Positions 18,162-25,737 of a DNA stretch of 64,000 nt are shown piece by piece. The position numbers and the translations under genes were made by a program. The DNA lies in assembly GCA_026416955.1 (NCBI GenBank), contig JAOAEE010000027.1, positions 1 through 64,000 of the forward strand. The letters are read 5' to 3'. The notes under the pieces were generated by a model, which worked only from the letters and a program-made list of their open reading frames with translations, was not told where the DNA came from and made no database searches. This DNA is from Ignavibacteria bacterium (GTDB taxonomy: Bacteria; Bacteroidota; Ignavibacteria; Kapaibacteriales; UBA2268). Each line of letters starts with the position of its first letter. Position 1 is the stretch's first letter.

Positions 18162-19301
18162 ATGAGAATTTGTTTGTTAATATTGGCTTTTTTTGTTTTG
18201 AATCAATTAACTTTTAGTCAGCCTCTTCAACATCATATTTTACTGGCGACTTCAAAAGATGGATTGACCTTCGAACGCAAAAATAGAATAATTGTAAATT
18301 CTGGGGATGTTCCAGACGCAGTCGTAGGAACTAATGGCAAAATTTATCTATATTTCCAAGGACTTTGGACCCCTACTATTGATGGAATTATGGTGGGAAT
18401 ATCTTCGGATGGGCTTTACAACTGGGAATTTCACAAAGTCAACATATTTGGTACGGAAAGTTGGTTTGGTAGACCATGCGACCCAGATGTTGTTTTCTTC
18501 AAAGACACTTTTCGTCTTTACTTTACTGGTGACCCCATCAACGACAAAAATCCAGAAACTTATTCAGCAATTTCTACCGATGGAATCAACTTCGTTTTAG
18601 AAAAAGGTATCAGATTTCAAGTTCCCGGAAATAGCGTCTTAGACCCATCGGTTCTTTGGACTGGTAAAACACTGCAATTTTTTGCTGGTGGGGCACCACA
18701 AGGTAAAAATTGGCACGCACATTCAAACGATGGTATTAATTTTGTCAAATTGGAAGATTTTTCTATCGATGGATTAATGATGGCAAATGGAATAGAGGTG
18801 CCTAATGGTTATCGGTTCTATTGCTTCAAGAACTTACAACAAAAAGATATTTTTTCAATATTTTCCACCAATGGGGATAATTGGGAACTTGAATCGGGAA
18901 ATCGTCTTGCTTACGACGGCACTTGTGAATTAGAAAGCAAATACGTAAAAGACCCAGCAATTGTCCGAAAAGATAATCTTTACATAATGTATTATGTCAC
19001 TCGTAAACCAAATGTTAACTCTATTGAAAATTCCAATGAGAACAACAATAAAATTAATATTTACCCAAATCCAGCAACTTATTCCTCATTCCTAACTCTC
19101 GCAAACGATGGACCACAAAAAGTGTTAATTGACATATTCGATACATATGGAAAATACATAGATACAATTCACAATGGTTATTTGCCAGTAGGAAATATCA
19201 GTTTCGAAATTAACACACAAAATTTTGCAAATGGCTTTTACTTAATTAAAGTAAAATCTGCAACCAAATCTTTCGAATGCTGGTTAGTTGTGCTTAGATG
19301 A
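18162..19301 (+). CDS. Secreted five-bladed beta-propeller (glycosidase-like fold) with T9SS sorting domain
   Basis: A 379-residue secreted protein with a signal peptide (LILAFFVLNQLTFSQ). The central 280 residues show repeated blades with S-x-DG motifs (TSKDGLTF, SSDGLYNW, STDGINF, SNDGINF, STNGDNW) and acidic motifs such as GDVPDAVV, RPCDPDVVF and LDPSVLW, resembling GH43/GH32/GH130-like five-bladed propellers. The C-terminus (IYPNPATYSS to FANGFYLIKV) is a T9SS sorting domain. Glycosidase activity is possible because acidic residues sit at blade starts, but I cannot assign a family or substrate. It lies 94 bases after the other propeller gene; both face the same way and may be co-expressed. 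Confidence 0.8.
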   Translation: MRICLLILAFFVLNQLTFSQPLQHHILLATSKDGLTFERKNRIIVNSGDVPDAVVGTNGKIYLYFQGLWTPTIDGIMVGISSDGLYNWEFHKVNIFGTESWFGRPCDPDVVFFKDTFRLYFTGDPINDKNPETYSAISTDGINFVLEKGIRFQVPGNSVLDPSVLWTGKTLQFFAGGAPQGKNWHAHSNDGINFVKLEDFSIDGLMMANGIEVPNGYRFYCFKNLQQKDIFSIFSTNGDNWELESGNRLAYDGTCELESKYVKDPAIVRKDNLYIMYYVTRKPNVNSIENSNENNNKINIYPNPATYSSFLTLANDGPQKVLIDIFDTYGKYIDTIHNGYLPVGNISFEINTQNFANGFYLIKVKSATKSFECWLVVLR

Positions 19302-19349
19302 TAAAACCTAATATTAAGCATACAGAGGACGTTCTTCTATCAAAAAGAA

Positions 19350-20000
19350 TCAAATTGAAAGGGTGAAACGTATAACAACATCGAAACGAACAAATATTAA
19401 AGAAAAATATTTTTTGGGGGAAGTCTGGCCTATAACCTTACCGTATTCAGAAATCAAATAAAAATAAGGCCTATTGCGAACTACTTCCGTCAAAACCTGA
19501 GAAATTTCTGTACTGATGACATAAATGTGGTGTGGTTTTCGATAGAAATCCGAAACATCGACTTGGTTAAACTCGCCTAACAAAAAAGTTGGTAAAGATG
19601 TGTCGGGCTCGAAATCATTTGTATCTCTCGGATTTACAACGTTTGCTTTGGGTTTGGCAAAGACAAGAAGAAACTTTACATTTTCTATAATAAGGGTGTC
19701 TTTATTTGGGTCGAATGGTTGATTATTCCCAAAAACAAGTGAATCAATCCAATAATTAAATTGAACTATTTCTGCTTGCTCCAAGCGCGACTTGTTTTTG
19801 GTAAACTCTTCATATTCATTCAAATTGGCAAAAATTCTTGATGTATCGGGAATCGACTTATCGTAATAATTCACATAAAAGTAAAATGGTATTTGAAAAC
19901 GAAAATTTTGAACAGAACCAATAAAATCCGTATTACAAGATACAAACAGTAGAACAATCAAAACAACAAAAAGGGTAAAATTAGTTATTAATTTCATCAT
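19350..20000 (-). CDS. Predicted lipoprotein of unknown function
   Basis: A 216-residue protein with an N-terminal signal and a lipobox-like LLFVSC followed by NTDFIG, so probably anchored to the outer membrane or periplasmic leaflet. The mature part is rich in Phe, Asn, Asp and Tyr, with repeated short beta-like segments (FRFQIPFYFYVNYYDK, VKFLLVFAKPK, HHIYVISTE, YFYLISEYG). I recognise no family. The ATG at 20000 (or the next at 19997) overlaps the 3' end of the upstream barrel gene by about 20 bases, so the two are translationally coupled and probably act together in the envelope. It is the last gene of the leftward run from dnaE. Confidence 0.75.
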   Translation of the reverse strand: MMKLITNFTLFVVLIVLLFVSCNTDFIGSVQNFRFQIPFYFYVNYYDKSIPDTSRIFANLNEYEEFTKNKSRLEQAEIVQFNYWIDSLVFGNNQPFDPNKDTLIIENVKFLLVFAKPKANVVNPRDTNDFEPDTSLPTFLLGEFNQVDVSDFYRKPHHIYVISTEISQVLTEVVRNRPYFYLISEYGKVIGQTSPKKYFSLIFVRFDVVIRFTLSI

Positions 20001-21030
20001 TCTTCTTTTCGAAAAATAAACCTAAACCAAAAGAAATCATAGGTTGAGTAGCATAACTTAAATCAAAGTTTATAAAACCAAATGAGAATATAAAGGTCAA
20101 TCCTCCTCTTATTTGCCACTTTGTAAAGGTTTTAAGTGATATTTGAACGGGTCGTGCTTCGCGTAATTCACGAAAGGGATTGTTCACAACATCTTGGTTC
20201 AACCCTGTTGTATCTTTTATTGCTTTGAAATGGCCCCAAAGGTCCTCATATTGTATTCCAAAGTAACCGAGAATATTGTTGTTGAACTGATTAGTAGTAT
20301 TCAAGCCAAGAGAAAAACTGGTAAGGTCGAAACTTGTTCCACGATACATTCTATGAAAAGCAAAATGAAGATTTAAGTTTTTGCATCTATCAAAACCAAA
20401 TAAATCAAACCAATGGTCGAACCTTTGGTTCAAACCAATAGTAAAGAAAACAAAACTTTCTTCTTGAACTGGAATTGTAAGGAAACGAAATCTTACCTCG
20501 TTTTTCAAAGGAGTTTCAACAATTAATTGTAAAACTGGCAAACCAACCATCAAGTCTAAATGAAGTCCTTCGGGATATGCAATAGTTTTGTAGAAAGAAT
20601 CGGGATAAAAATGGTTTTGGGGAGCGGCAAAAATTGGAGTAGAACTACCTCCAAATATTGTAGGTTGCTTGTTTGGATTAAAAACACCATTTTGAATTTT
20701 TCCATCTCTTATTTGAGCAGTCAAAGTTACAGATGTATCGTAAAAACCTTCGGGTATTTCAGCATCGAACCATTTATGATCGTCTGGTATCAATAGCGAA
20801 CTAAAAGAAAAATTAATTGTCGCCCGGAACTTCCCATCAAGGTTGCTCAAACCGAAAAGAGAAGAATTGAGACTTTGATTTACCGTGGTAAATAGAGGTT
20901 GAAGATAGCCCTCCAAATTTTTTGAAGTAAATAAAACAAAATTTCTTGTAATGACAATATCCTTTGACCATAAAGAAAAAGAAAATAGAACGAAAAAAAT
21001 CAGATTAATATATTTATTAAAAATTAACAC
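19981..21030 (-). CDS. Predicted outer-membrane beta-barrel protein, DUF6588-like
   Basis: A 349-residue protein with a signal peptide (LIFFVLFSFSLWS) and alternating aromatic beta strands ending in LGLFF, typical of outer-membrane barrels. Motifs LEGYLQPLFTTVNQSLNSSLFG near the N-terminus, PTIFGG, and EGLHLDLMVGLPVL resemble the DUF6588 family, and the protein is a distant paralogue of the one at 24168-25499. The most upstream start is a GTG at 21030 with no clear ribosome-binding site and no Met for many codons, so the start is less certain. Function is unknown; its partner is the lipoprotein gene that overlaps its end. Confidence 0.75.
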   Translation of the reverse strand: MLIFNKYINLIFFVLFSFSLWSKDIVITRNFVLFTSKNLEGYLQPLFTTVNQSLNSSLFGLSNLDGKFRATINFSFSSLLIPDDHKWFDAEIPEGFYDTSVTLTAQIRDGKIQNGVFNPNKQPTIFGGSSTPIFAAPQNHFYPDSFYKTIAYPEGLHLDLMVGLPVLQLIVETPLKNEVRFRFLTIPVQEESFVFFTIGLNQRFDHWFDLFGFDRCKNLNLHFAFHRMYRGTSFDLTSFSLGLNTTNQFNNNILGYFGIQYEDLWGHFKAIKDTTGLNQDVVNNPFRELREARPVQISLKTFTKWQIRGGLTFIFSFGFINFDLSYATQPMISFGLGLFFEKKNDEINN

Positions 21031-21108
21031 TGTAAAAAATAACTATCAAAAAGAAAAATTATATAACAAAGATTAATAAATTTTGTTACTTTTTGCTAAG
21101 TCTCGTTA

Positions 21109-22485
21109 CTATCTTCTCCAACGAAGAATTCGGAATTCAGTTCTCCGATTTTTAGCTCGACCTTCTTCGGTACTATTGTCAGCAATTGGCCGTTTTTCAC
21201 CGTAACCAATAGTAGTTATTCTGTTTGCGTCAATTCCTTCTTTTATCAAGGCTTTTTTAACCTCCTCAGCACGTTTTTGCGACAATCTTATATTATAGTC
21301 GGGGTCTTTGGGAGGTCTAATACTATCCGTATGTCCTGAAATTTCTATTTCCATTGTTGGAAACTTTTTCATCAATCTTGCTATACTTCTTATTGCTACA
21401 AATGATTCTGGTTTAAGAGTGTATTTATCGAAATCAAAGTAGACCTTAAGAGTATAGACTTTACCAGTATCAATTTCATTTTCGATAAGGATAGTATCCT
21501 CAAAAATATAATTATCGTAACAATATTTTAAGACAAAATACTGCTGTCCATAAATAGGAAGTTCAACATCGGCAAAATAATACCTTTCCAACCTTTTAAC
21601 AACATCATTGAAAACTAAATTAAATTCGTATCTTGAATAAATATGTTTGTATATGCCACCAGTTTTCCAAGCATAATACAACATAAATCCCTCGTTAATG
21701 TCGTATCCAAAGTCAATCCCACATATCATTACATTACTTCTTTTTGCGTAATCAATAACTTGAAAAGGTGTGTAAGAGGAGGAATTATCCCAACCGTCGG
21801 TTAAAACAATTATAACCTTTTGATACTTTGGGCTAACTTTATTAAGTTCATTTATTCCTTGAAGAATTGCATCGGATATTGCAGTCCACCCACCAAAATC
21901 ACCTAAACCATTTATTACCAATTGAGATAATGCATAATCGGATGATTGCGTAAACGGAACTTCAAGAGCAATCCTATGGTCGTATTTTATCACTCCAACT
22001 AAATCTTCGGGGTGTTTATTTTTTATGAAATTGTAAACTGCTTCTTGAATTTCGTATGCACGGTCGTCCCCCATAGAACCACTATGGTCAAGAACAAGCA
22101 TAAAAGCATAGGGTTGGCGAATCGTAGTTGTAACTTCTTTCACCTCGAGTTTCGTAACAGGTACGATTTCGTTATCGATAATAAAATATGCTCCACACCA
22201 GCGCTTCTTCAATTCTCCCGTGGTACCATAATAATAAAAAGTTGTATCGTTACCAATTAAATGGAAATAAATTCTTGCAACATCATCTGAAAGCAAAGTC
22301 CACCGAGATATTTCGAGTGCAAGAGTTTGTGGTTTTGATAGTGTTAAATCGCCAAAGTTTTGAATGTGGTTTGGTTTGTAATTTGGTGGAGGAGGTAATT
22401 CTGGTAAAGGATTTTCACCCTTTCTGAAAAGGGAGCAAGAAGTTAATATTGATATTATTGCAATAATCTTGCATATAGTTTTCAT
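21109..22485 (-). CDS. Lipoprotein with von Willebrand A domain and C-terminal OmpA domain
   Basis: A 458-residue envelope protein. After the lipobox (ILTSC) there is a beta-rich region to about 125, then a vWA domain with the MIDAS motif DHSGS (VLDHSGSMGDD) and VIIVLTDGWDNSS, and a C-terminal OmpA peptidoglycan-binding domain (about 345-450; EISGHTDS, RAEEVKKALI, GYGEKRPIADN, KNRRTEFRI). It should tie the outer membrane to peptidoglycan while the vWA domain binds a metal-dependent protein ligand. It is a paralogue of 49389-50804 with the same architecture. The ATG at 22485 follows GAGG. It lies in the dnaE-folD run, next to two barrel genes. Confidence 0.88.
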   Translation of the reverse strand: MKTICKIIAIISILTSCSLFRKGENPLPELPPPPNYKPNHIQNFGDLTLSKPQTLALEISRWTLLSDDVARIYFHLIGNDTTFYYYGTTGELKKRWCGAYFIIDNEIVPVTKLEVKEVTTTIRQPYAFMLVLDHSGSMGDDRAYEIQEAVYNFIKNKHPEDLVGVIKYDHRIALEVPFTQSSDYALSQLVINGLGDFGGWTAISDAILQGINELNKVSPKYQKVIIVLTDGWDNSSSYTPFQVIDYAKRSNVMICGIDFGYDINEGFMLYYAWKTGGIYKHIYSRYEFNLVFNDVVKRLERYYFADVELPIYGQQYFVLKYCYDNYIFEDTILIENEIDTGKVYTLKVYFDFDKYTLKPESFVAIRSIARLMKKFPTMEIEISGHTDSIRPPKDPDYNIRLSQKRAEEVKKALIKEGIDANRITTIGYGEKRPIADNSTEEGRAKNRRTEFRILRWRR

Positions 22486-22517
22486 AAATACCTCAGACTT
22501 TAATATATATATATCCT

Positions 22518-23246
22518 TTATTTTGAGTATTTTCTCAAAACATTAATAAGAGCAGCAAAATCTTTTGGATAAGGAGCAATAAATTCAAGTTTATCTTTTG
22601 TTTTTGGATGGGAAAAAACAATAGAATAGGAATGTAATGTTAGGCGGTCGATAATTGGTTTCTCTTCGTCCCCTTTTTTGAGATTGTATCGTCTTTTGAT
22701 GTGCGAAAGGTAAAAAGAGGAACTTGTTCCATAAATTTCATCAACAAGTAAGGGATTGCCAACTGTTGCACAATGAACACGAATTTGGTGATGTCTACCA
22801 GTTACTAGATTACACTCAATCAATGTAGCAATAGAAAATCGTTCAAGAACACGGACCTTTGTCAATGCTTCTTTACCTCTTGCCGAAGGTATTGTTCTTC
22901 CTTTATTCGATGGGTCAGTCAATAATGGAATGTCTATCTCAAATTCATCTTGTGCCAACCAGCCAGAAACGACAGCGTGGTAAATTTTTTCCACTGTTTG
23001 TTCTTCGAATTGAGTGTTTAACTCTTTGTGACTTTCAGGATTGCGAGCAAAGACCATTATCCCGCTTGTTTCTTTATCCAATCGATGCACAACCCAAATT
23101 CGCCCAAATTTCTCCTCGAGTAACATCCTTAGATTTGGTATATTTTTATCATATCTATCTGGGATAGACAAAACTCCTGCAGCTTTATCGACAACGATAA
23201 TATCTTCATCATAAAACACGACATTGAACAACTTATTGTGCTTCAT
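22518..23246 (-). CDS. RluA-family RNA pseudouridine synthase
   Basis: A 242-residue pseudouridine synthase that isomerises uridine in rRNA or tRNA. The catalytic D57 is in WVVHRLDKETSG; other family segments are VVDKAAGVLSIP, VEKIYHAVVSGW, NLVTGRHHQIRVHC and the C-terminal LTLHSYSI plus FSHPKTKDKLEF. There is no N-terminal S4 domain, so it is the short RluA type; which uridine it modifies cannot be told. The start at 23246 lies 28 bases after the folD stop, in the same leftward run. Confidence 0.9.
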   Translation of the reverse strand: MKHNKLFNVVFYDEDIIVVDKAAGVLSIPDRYDKNIPNLRMLLEEKFGRIWVVHRLDKETSGIMVFARNPESHKELNTQFEEQTVEKIYHAVVSGWLAQDEFEIDIPLLTDPSNKGRTIPSARGKEALTKVRVLERFSIATLIECNLVTGRHHQIRVHCATVGNPLLVDEIYGTSSSFYLSHIKRRYNLKKGDEEKPIIDRLTLHSYSIVFSHPKTKDKLEFIAPYPKDFAALINVLRKYSK

Positions 23247-23274
23247 TTCGAATTAATCTTTCAACTGACTTTTT

Positions 23275-24171
23275 TCATAAGGAACTATAATCGATTTCTC
23301 CCGAAGCAGAAAGAAAGGTATTGTACATAAGCATAGCAATTGTCATCGGTCCAACCCCGCCCGGAACAGGAGTAATTGCATAAGATTTAGGAGCTACTGA
23401 ATCAAAATCCACATCTCCAACAAGTTTATAACCTTTGGAAGATTTTGGGTCCTCAACTCTATTTATCCCAACATCTATTACAACAACACCCTCTTTAATA
23501 AAATCCGAGGTAATAAACTTGGGTCTACCAATTGCAACAATCAAAATATCAGCTTGCTGCGTGTATTTACGAATATCACCACCACCTGTATGACAAATAG
23601 TAACAATAGCATTAGCATAGGGTGCCTTTTGGTACAACAAATTAGCAATTGGTTTACCAACTATATTACTTCTCCCAACAACAACAACGTGCTTGCCACT
23701 TGTATCAATATTGTAATATTTCAAAAGTTCAACGATACCCGCTGGTGTGCAAGGTCTAAAACCCGGCAAACCTATTACAAGCCTACCAAAATTCTCTGGA
23801 TGGAAACCATCAACATCTTTAGAAGGCAAAATTTTCAAAGTAACTTTAAGTTCATTAATATGCTTTGGTAATGGCAACTGCACAAGAATACCGTGAATTC
23901 TATCGTCATTGTTCCATTTATCGATATACTCAAGCACTTTACTTTCCGAGATATCATTGGGTAAATGTTCAACAACGGAATAAAATCCCAATTCTTCGCA
24001 AGCCTTTTTTTTCGAGTTTACGTAAACTTTCGAGGCAGGATTATCTCCTACAAGTAACAAAGCAAGACCCGGCACAATACGACGATTTGCTTTTAAAGAC
24101 TTGGTTTCCTCTTTAATTCTACTTAGTATAGAATTCGAAACTATTTTACCATCGATTAATATCATACTCAT
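23275..24171 (-). CDS. folD: FolD: methylenetetrahydrofolate dehydrogenase/cyclohydrolase
   Basis: A 298-residue bifunctional one-carbon enzyme interconverting methylene-, methenyl- and formyl-tetrahydrofolate. Signatures include VYVNSKKKACEE (catalytic Lys region), GILVQLPLPKHI, PSKDVDGFHPEN, PCTPAGIVELL, the Rossmann VVVGRSNIVGKP and the closing PVPGGVGPMTIAML. Length is normal. The ATG at 24171 overlaps the stop of the upstream barrel gene (ATGA), with a second in-frame ATG two codons later. The product would supply formyl groups and, with ThyX elsewhere in the window, methylene-folate for dTMP synthesis. Confidence 0.97.
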   Translation of the reverse strand: MSMILIDGKIVSNSILSRIKEETKSLKANRRIVPGLALLLVGDNPASKVYVNSKKKACEELGFYSVVEHLPNDISESKVLEYIDKWNNDDRIHGILVQLPLPKHINELKVTLKILPSKDVDGFHPENFGRLVIGLPGFRPCTPAGIVELLKYYNIDTSGKHVVVVGRSNIVGKPIANLLYQKAPYANAIVTICHTGGGDIRKYTQQADILIVAIGRPKFITSDFIKEGVVVIDVGINRVEDPKSSKGYKLVGDVDFDSVAPKSYAITPVPGGVGPMTIAMLMYNTFLSASGEIDYSSL

Positions 24172-25499
24172 TTATTTTTTGTTAAGTCGAAATTGTAAAG
24201 AATTCCAAAAGAAAGTATATCTATTTTCCCGAAATTATAATCAAAGTAGGAAGAAAAATTACCTAAATTAATTATAAAACCAACTGATAGTTTTAAATTT
24301 TTATCATTAACAATAACATTTTTGTTCATAGAACCAAATGGGTCTCCGTTATAACCAAGTTCTGGATTCTTCCTAAAAAAGTCATCAGAAAAATTATCTG
24401 GTGTGCCATTGTCGTCTAACCAAATCAAACCAAGTTGATATTGAACAGTAATGGGCAAATAATAAGTAAAATCTGTATTAATGTGTATATATTCATAACT
24501 TATCCCAGAAAACAACTCGAAAACTTTGGAAAGTTTTTTGCTAAAATGAAAGTTAGCATTGAAGAAATTTGCATTAGCATTTAATTTTGCATTTGTCACA
24601 CCAATTGTGTTTTGAAGGTTAGTTCCTTGATAAGCAATTTGAATTGCAAAGTCCACAAAGGGTTCTCGTATGTATTGCGAAAGAGAATGTTTTAATCCAA
24701 TTCCCCAGAAAGTAAATTTTCCAATGTTGGAACCCAAATCAATGCGAGGAACATAGCGAAGTGTTAATTCGGTGCCAAATAAGGAACCAATTTCAATTTG
24801 AGGCATTCCAGCAATAATTTTTTGAATATTTAAACCTTGGGGTAAATCAAAATTTTCTGGGAAATTCTCTATCGACTTGAATATTGTATCACGTAGATTT
24901 TCTGGAAGAAGGGGAAAAATAGGATTTTCGTTTAAAAGGGACCTAATAGTGTCACGATTAAAATAAAGCGACTTTTTCCCTTCTCCTAAAATCGTTGGGG
25001 CGCTTGCTGGGATTTGAAGTTTCTGTTTTCTTACCCCATCGTACATCAGCAACTTAAACGCCATATAAATCAAACCAGCTGTGTCCCTTACATTAACCTT
25101 TGGTGGATAGGATGAATAGTCTATAGTAATGTATGGAGAAAGTTTAGAAACAAGAGTAGCTAAGTTTTCGGGGTCGTATGGTTCAATCGGAAGTGAAGGA
25201 GAGTACTCTTTTTTACTGTCTGGAACAAAACCAAGCATTCCATTGACACTTAACTTTATGTAAAAATTGTTTTTGGTGTAAGGCACAAAAGCACTCGAAA
25301 AGAAACGAGCATTTGCAGTAGTATTTACAACCTCGACCATTGGTTGAAGGTATGGAACACCGTTAAGTTCAAAAATGTCCTTACTTAAAGAACGAGCTAG
25401 ATGAATAGTCCAATCATTTGCCCGTGGATAATTTACTACTGCATAAGATTTGATGAAGGATAATAGAAAAAGCAACAGAAAAAAAATTGTTTTATTCAC
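24168..25499 (-). CDS. Predicted outer-membrane beta-barrel protein, DUF6588-like, longer paralogue
   Basis: A 443-residue protein with a signal peptide ([17 protein letters not shown]) and a strand-rich body ending LSFGILYNFDL. It shares with 19981-21030 the motifs YLQPMVEVVN, APTILG, and QGLNIQKIIAGMPQIEIGS, so the two are diverged members of one family that resembles DUF6588. An insert of about 100 residues around 110-210 is special to this copy. The start I chose is the GTG at 25499, which has GGAG seven bases upstream (25507-25510); a GTG two codons earlier is too close to that site. Function is unknown. Confidence 0.76.
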   Translation of the reverse strand: MNKTIFFLLLFLLSFIKSYAVVNYPRANDWTIHLARSLSKDIFELNGVPYLQPMVEVVNTTANARFFSSAFVPYTKNNFYIKLSVNGMLGFVPDSKKEYSPSLPIEPYDPENLATLVSKLSPYITIDYSSYPPKVNVRDTAGLIYMAFKLLMYDGVRKQKLQIPASAPTILGEGKKSLYFNRDTIRSLLNENPIFPLLPENLRDTIFKSIENFPENFDLPQGLNIQKIIAGMPQIEIGSLFGTELTLRYVPRIDLGSNIGKFTFWGIGLKHSLSQYIREPFVDFAIQIAYQGTNLQNTIGVTNAKLNANANFFNANFHFSKKLSKVFELFSGISYEYIHINTDFTYYLPITVQYQLGLIWLDDNGTPDNFSDDFFRKNPELGYNGDPFGSMNKNVIVNDKNLKLSVGFIINLGNFSSYFDYNFGKIDILSFGILYNFDLTKNK

Positions 25500-25514
25500 T
25501 ATCACACTCCAATA

Positions 25515-25703
25515 TCATTTAAGTAATTTCTTTTTAATTAAAACATAAAAAGGGAATGCAACTATGAGTATAACTATTATTTGAGCAATCCCGAAAATCA
25601 TCTTTATAGCAATTCCCAACATTGCAAAAAAAGAATAAAAAATAATATAGGAAATTACTATGGACATTAAAAAGGCAATTAATTTTTTCAACCATTCAGG
25701 CAT
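25515..25703 (-). CDS. Small two-helix membrane protein
   Basis: A 62-residue protein with two hydrophobic segments (about 8-28 and 33-55) and a Lys-rich C-terminus (KKKLLK). The ATG at 25703 has GGAGG just upstream, which supports it as a real gene. I recognise no family. It sits between dnaE (34 bases downstream of the dnaE stop) and the barrel gene (15-base gap), all leftward. Confidence 0.68.
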   Translation of the reverse strand: MPEWLKKLIAFLMSIVISYIIFYSFFAMLGIAIKMIFGIAQIIVILIVAFPFYVLIKKKLLK

Positions 25704-25737
25704 AAAACCTCCGAAATAAATTGCAAAATAATAAAAA

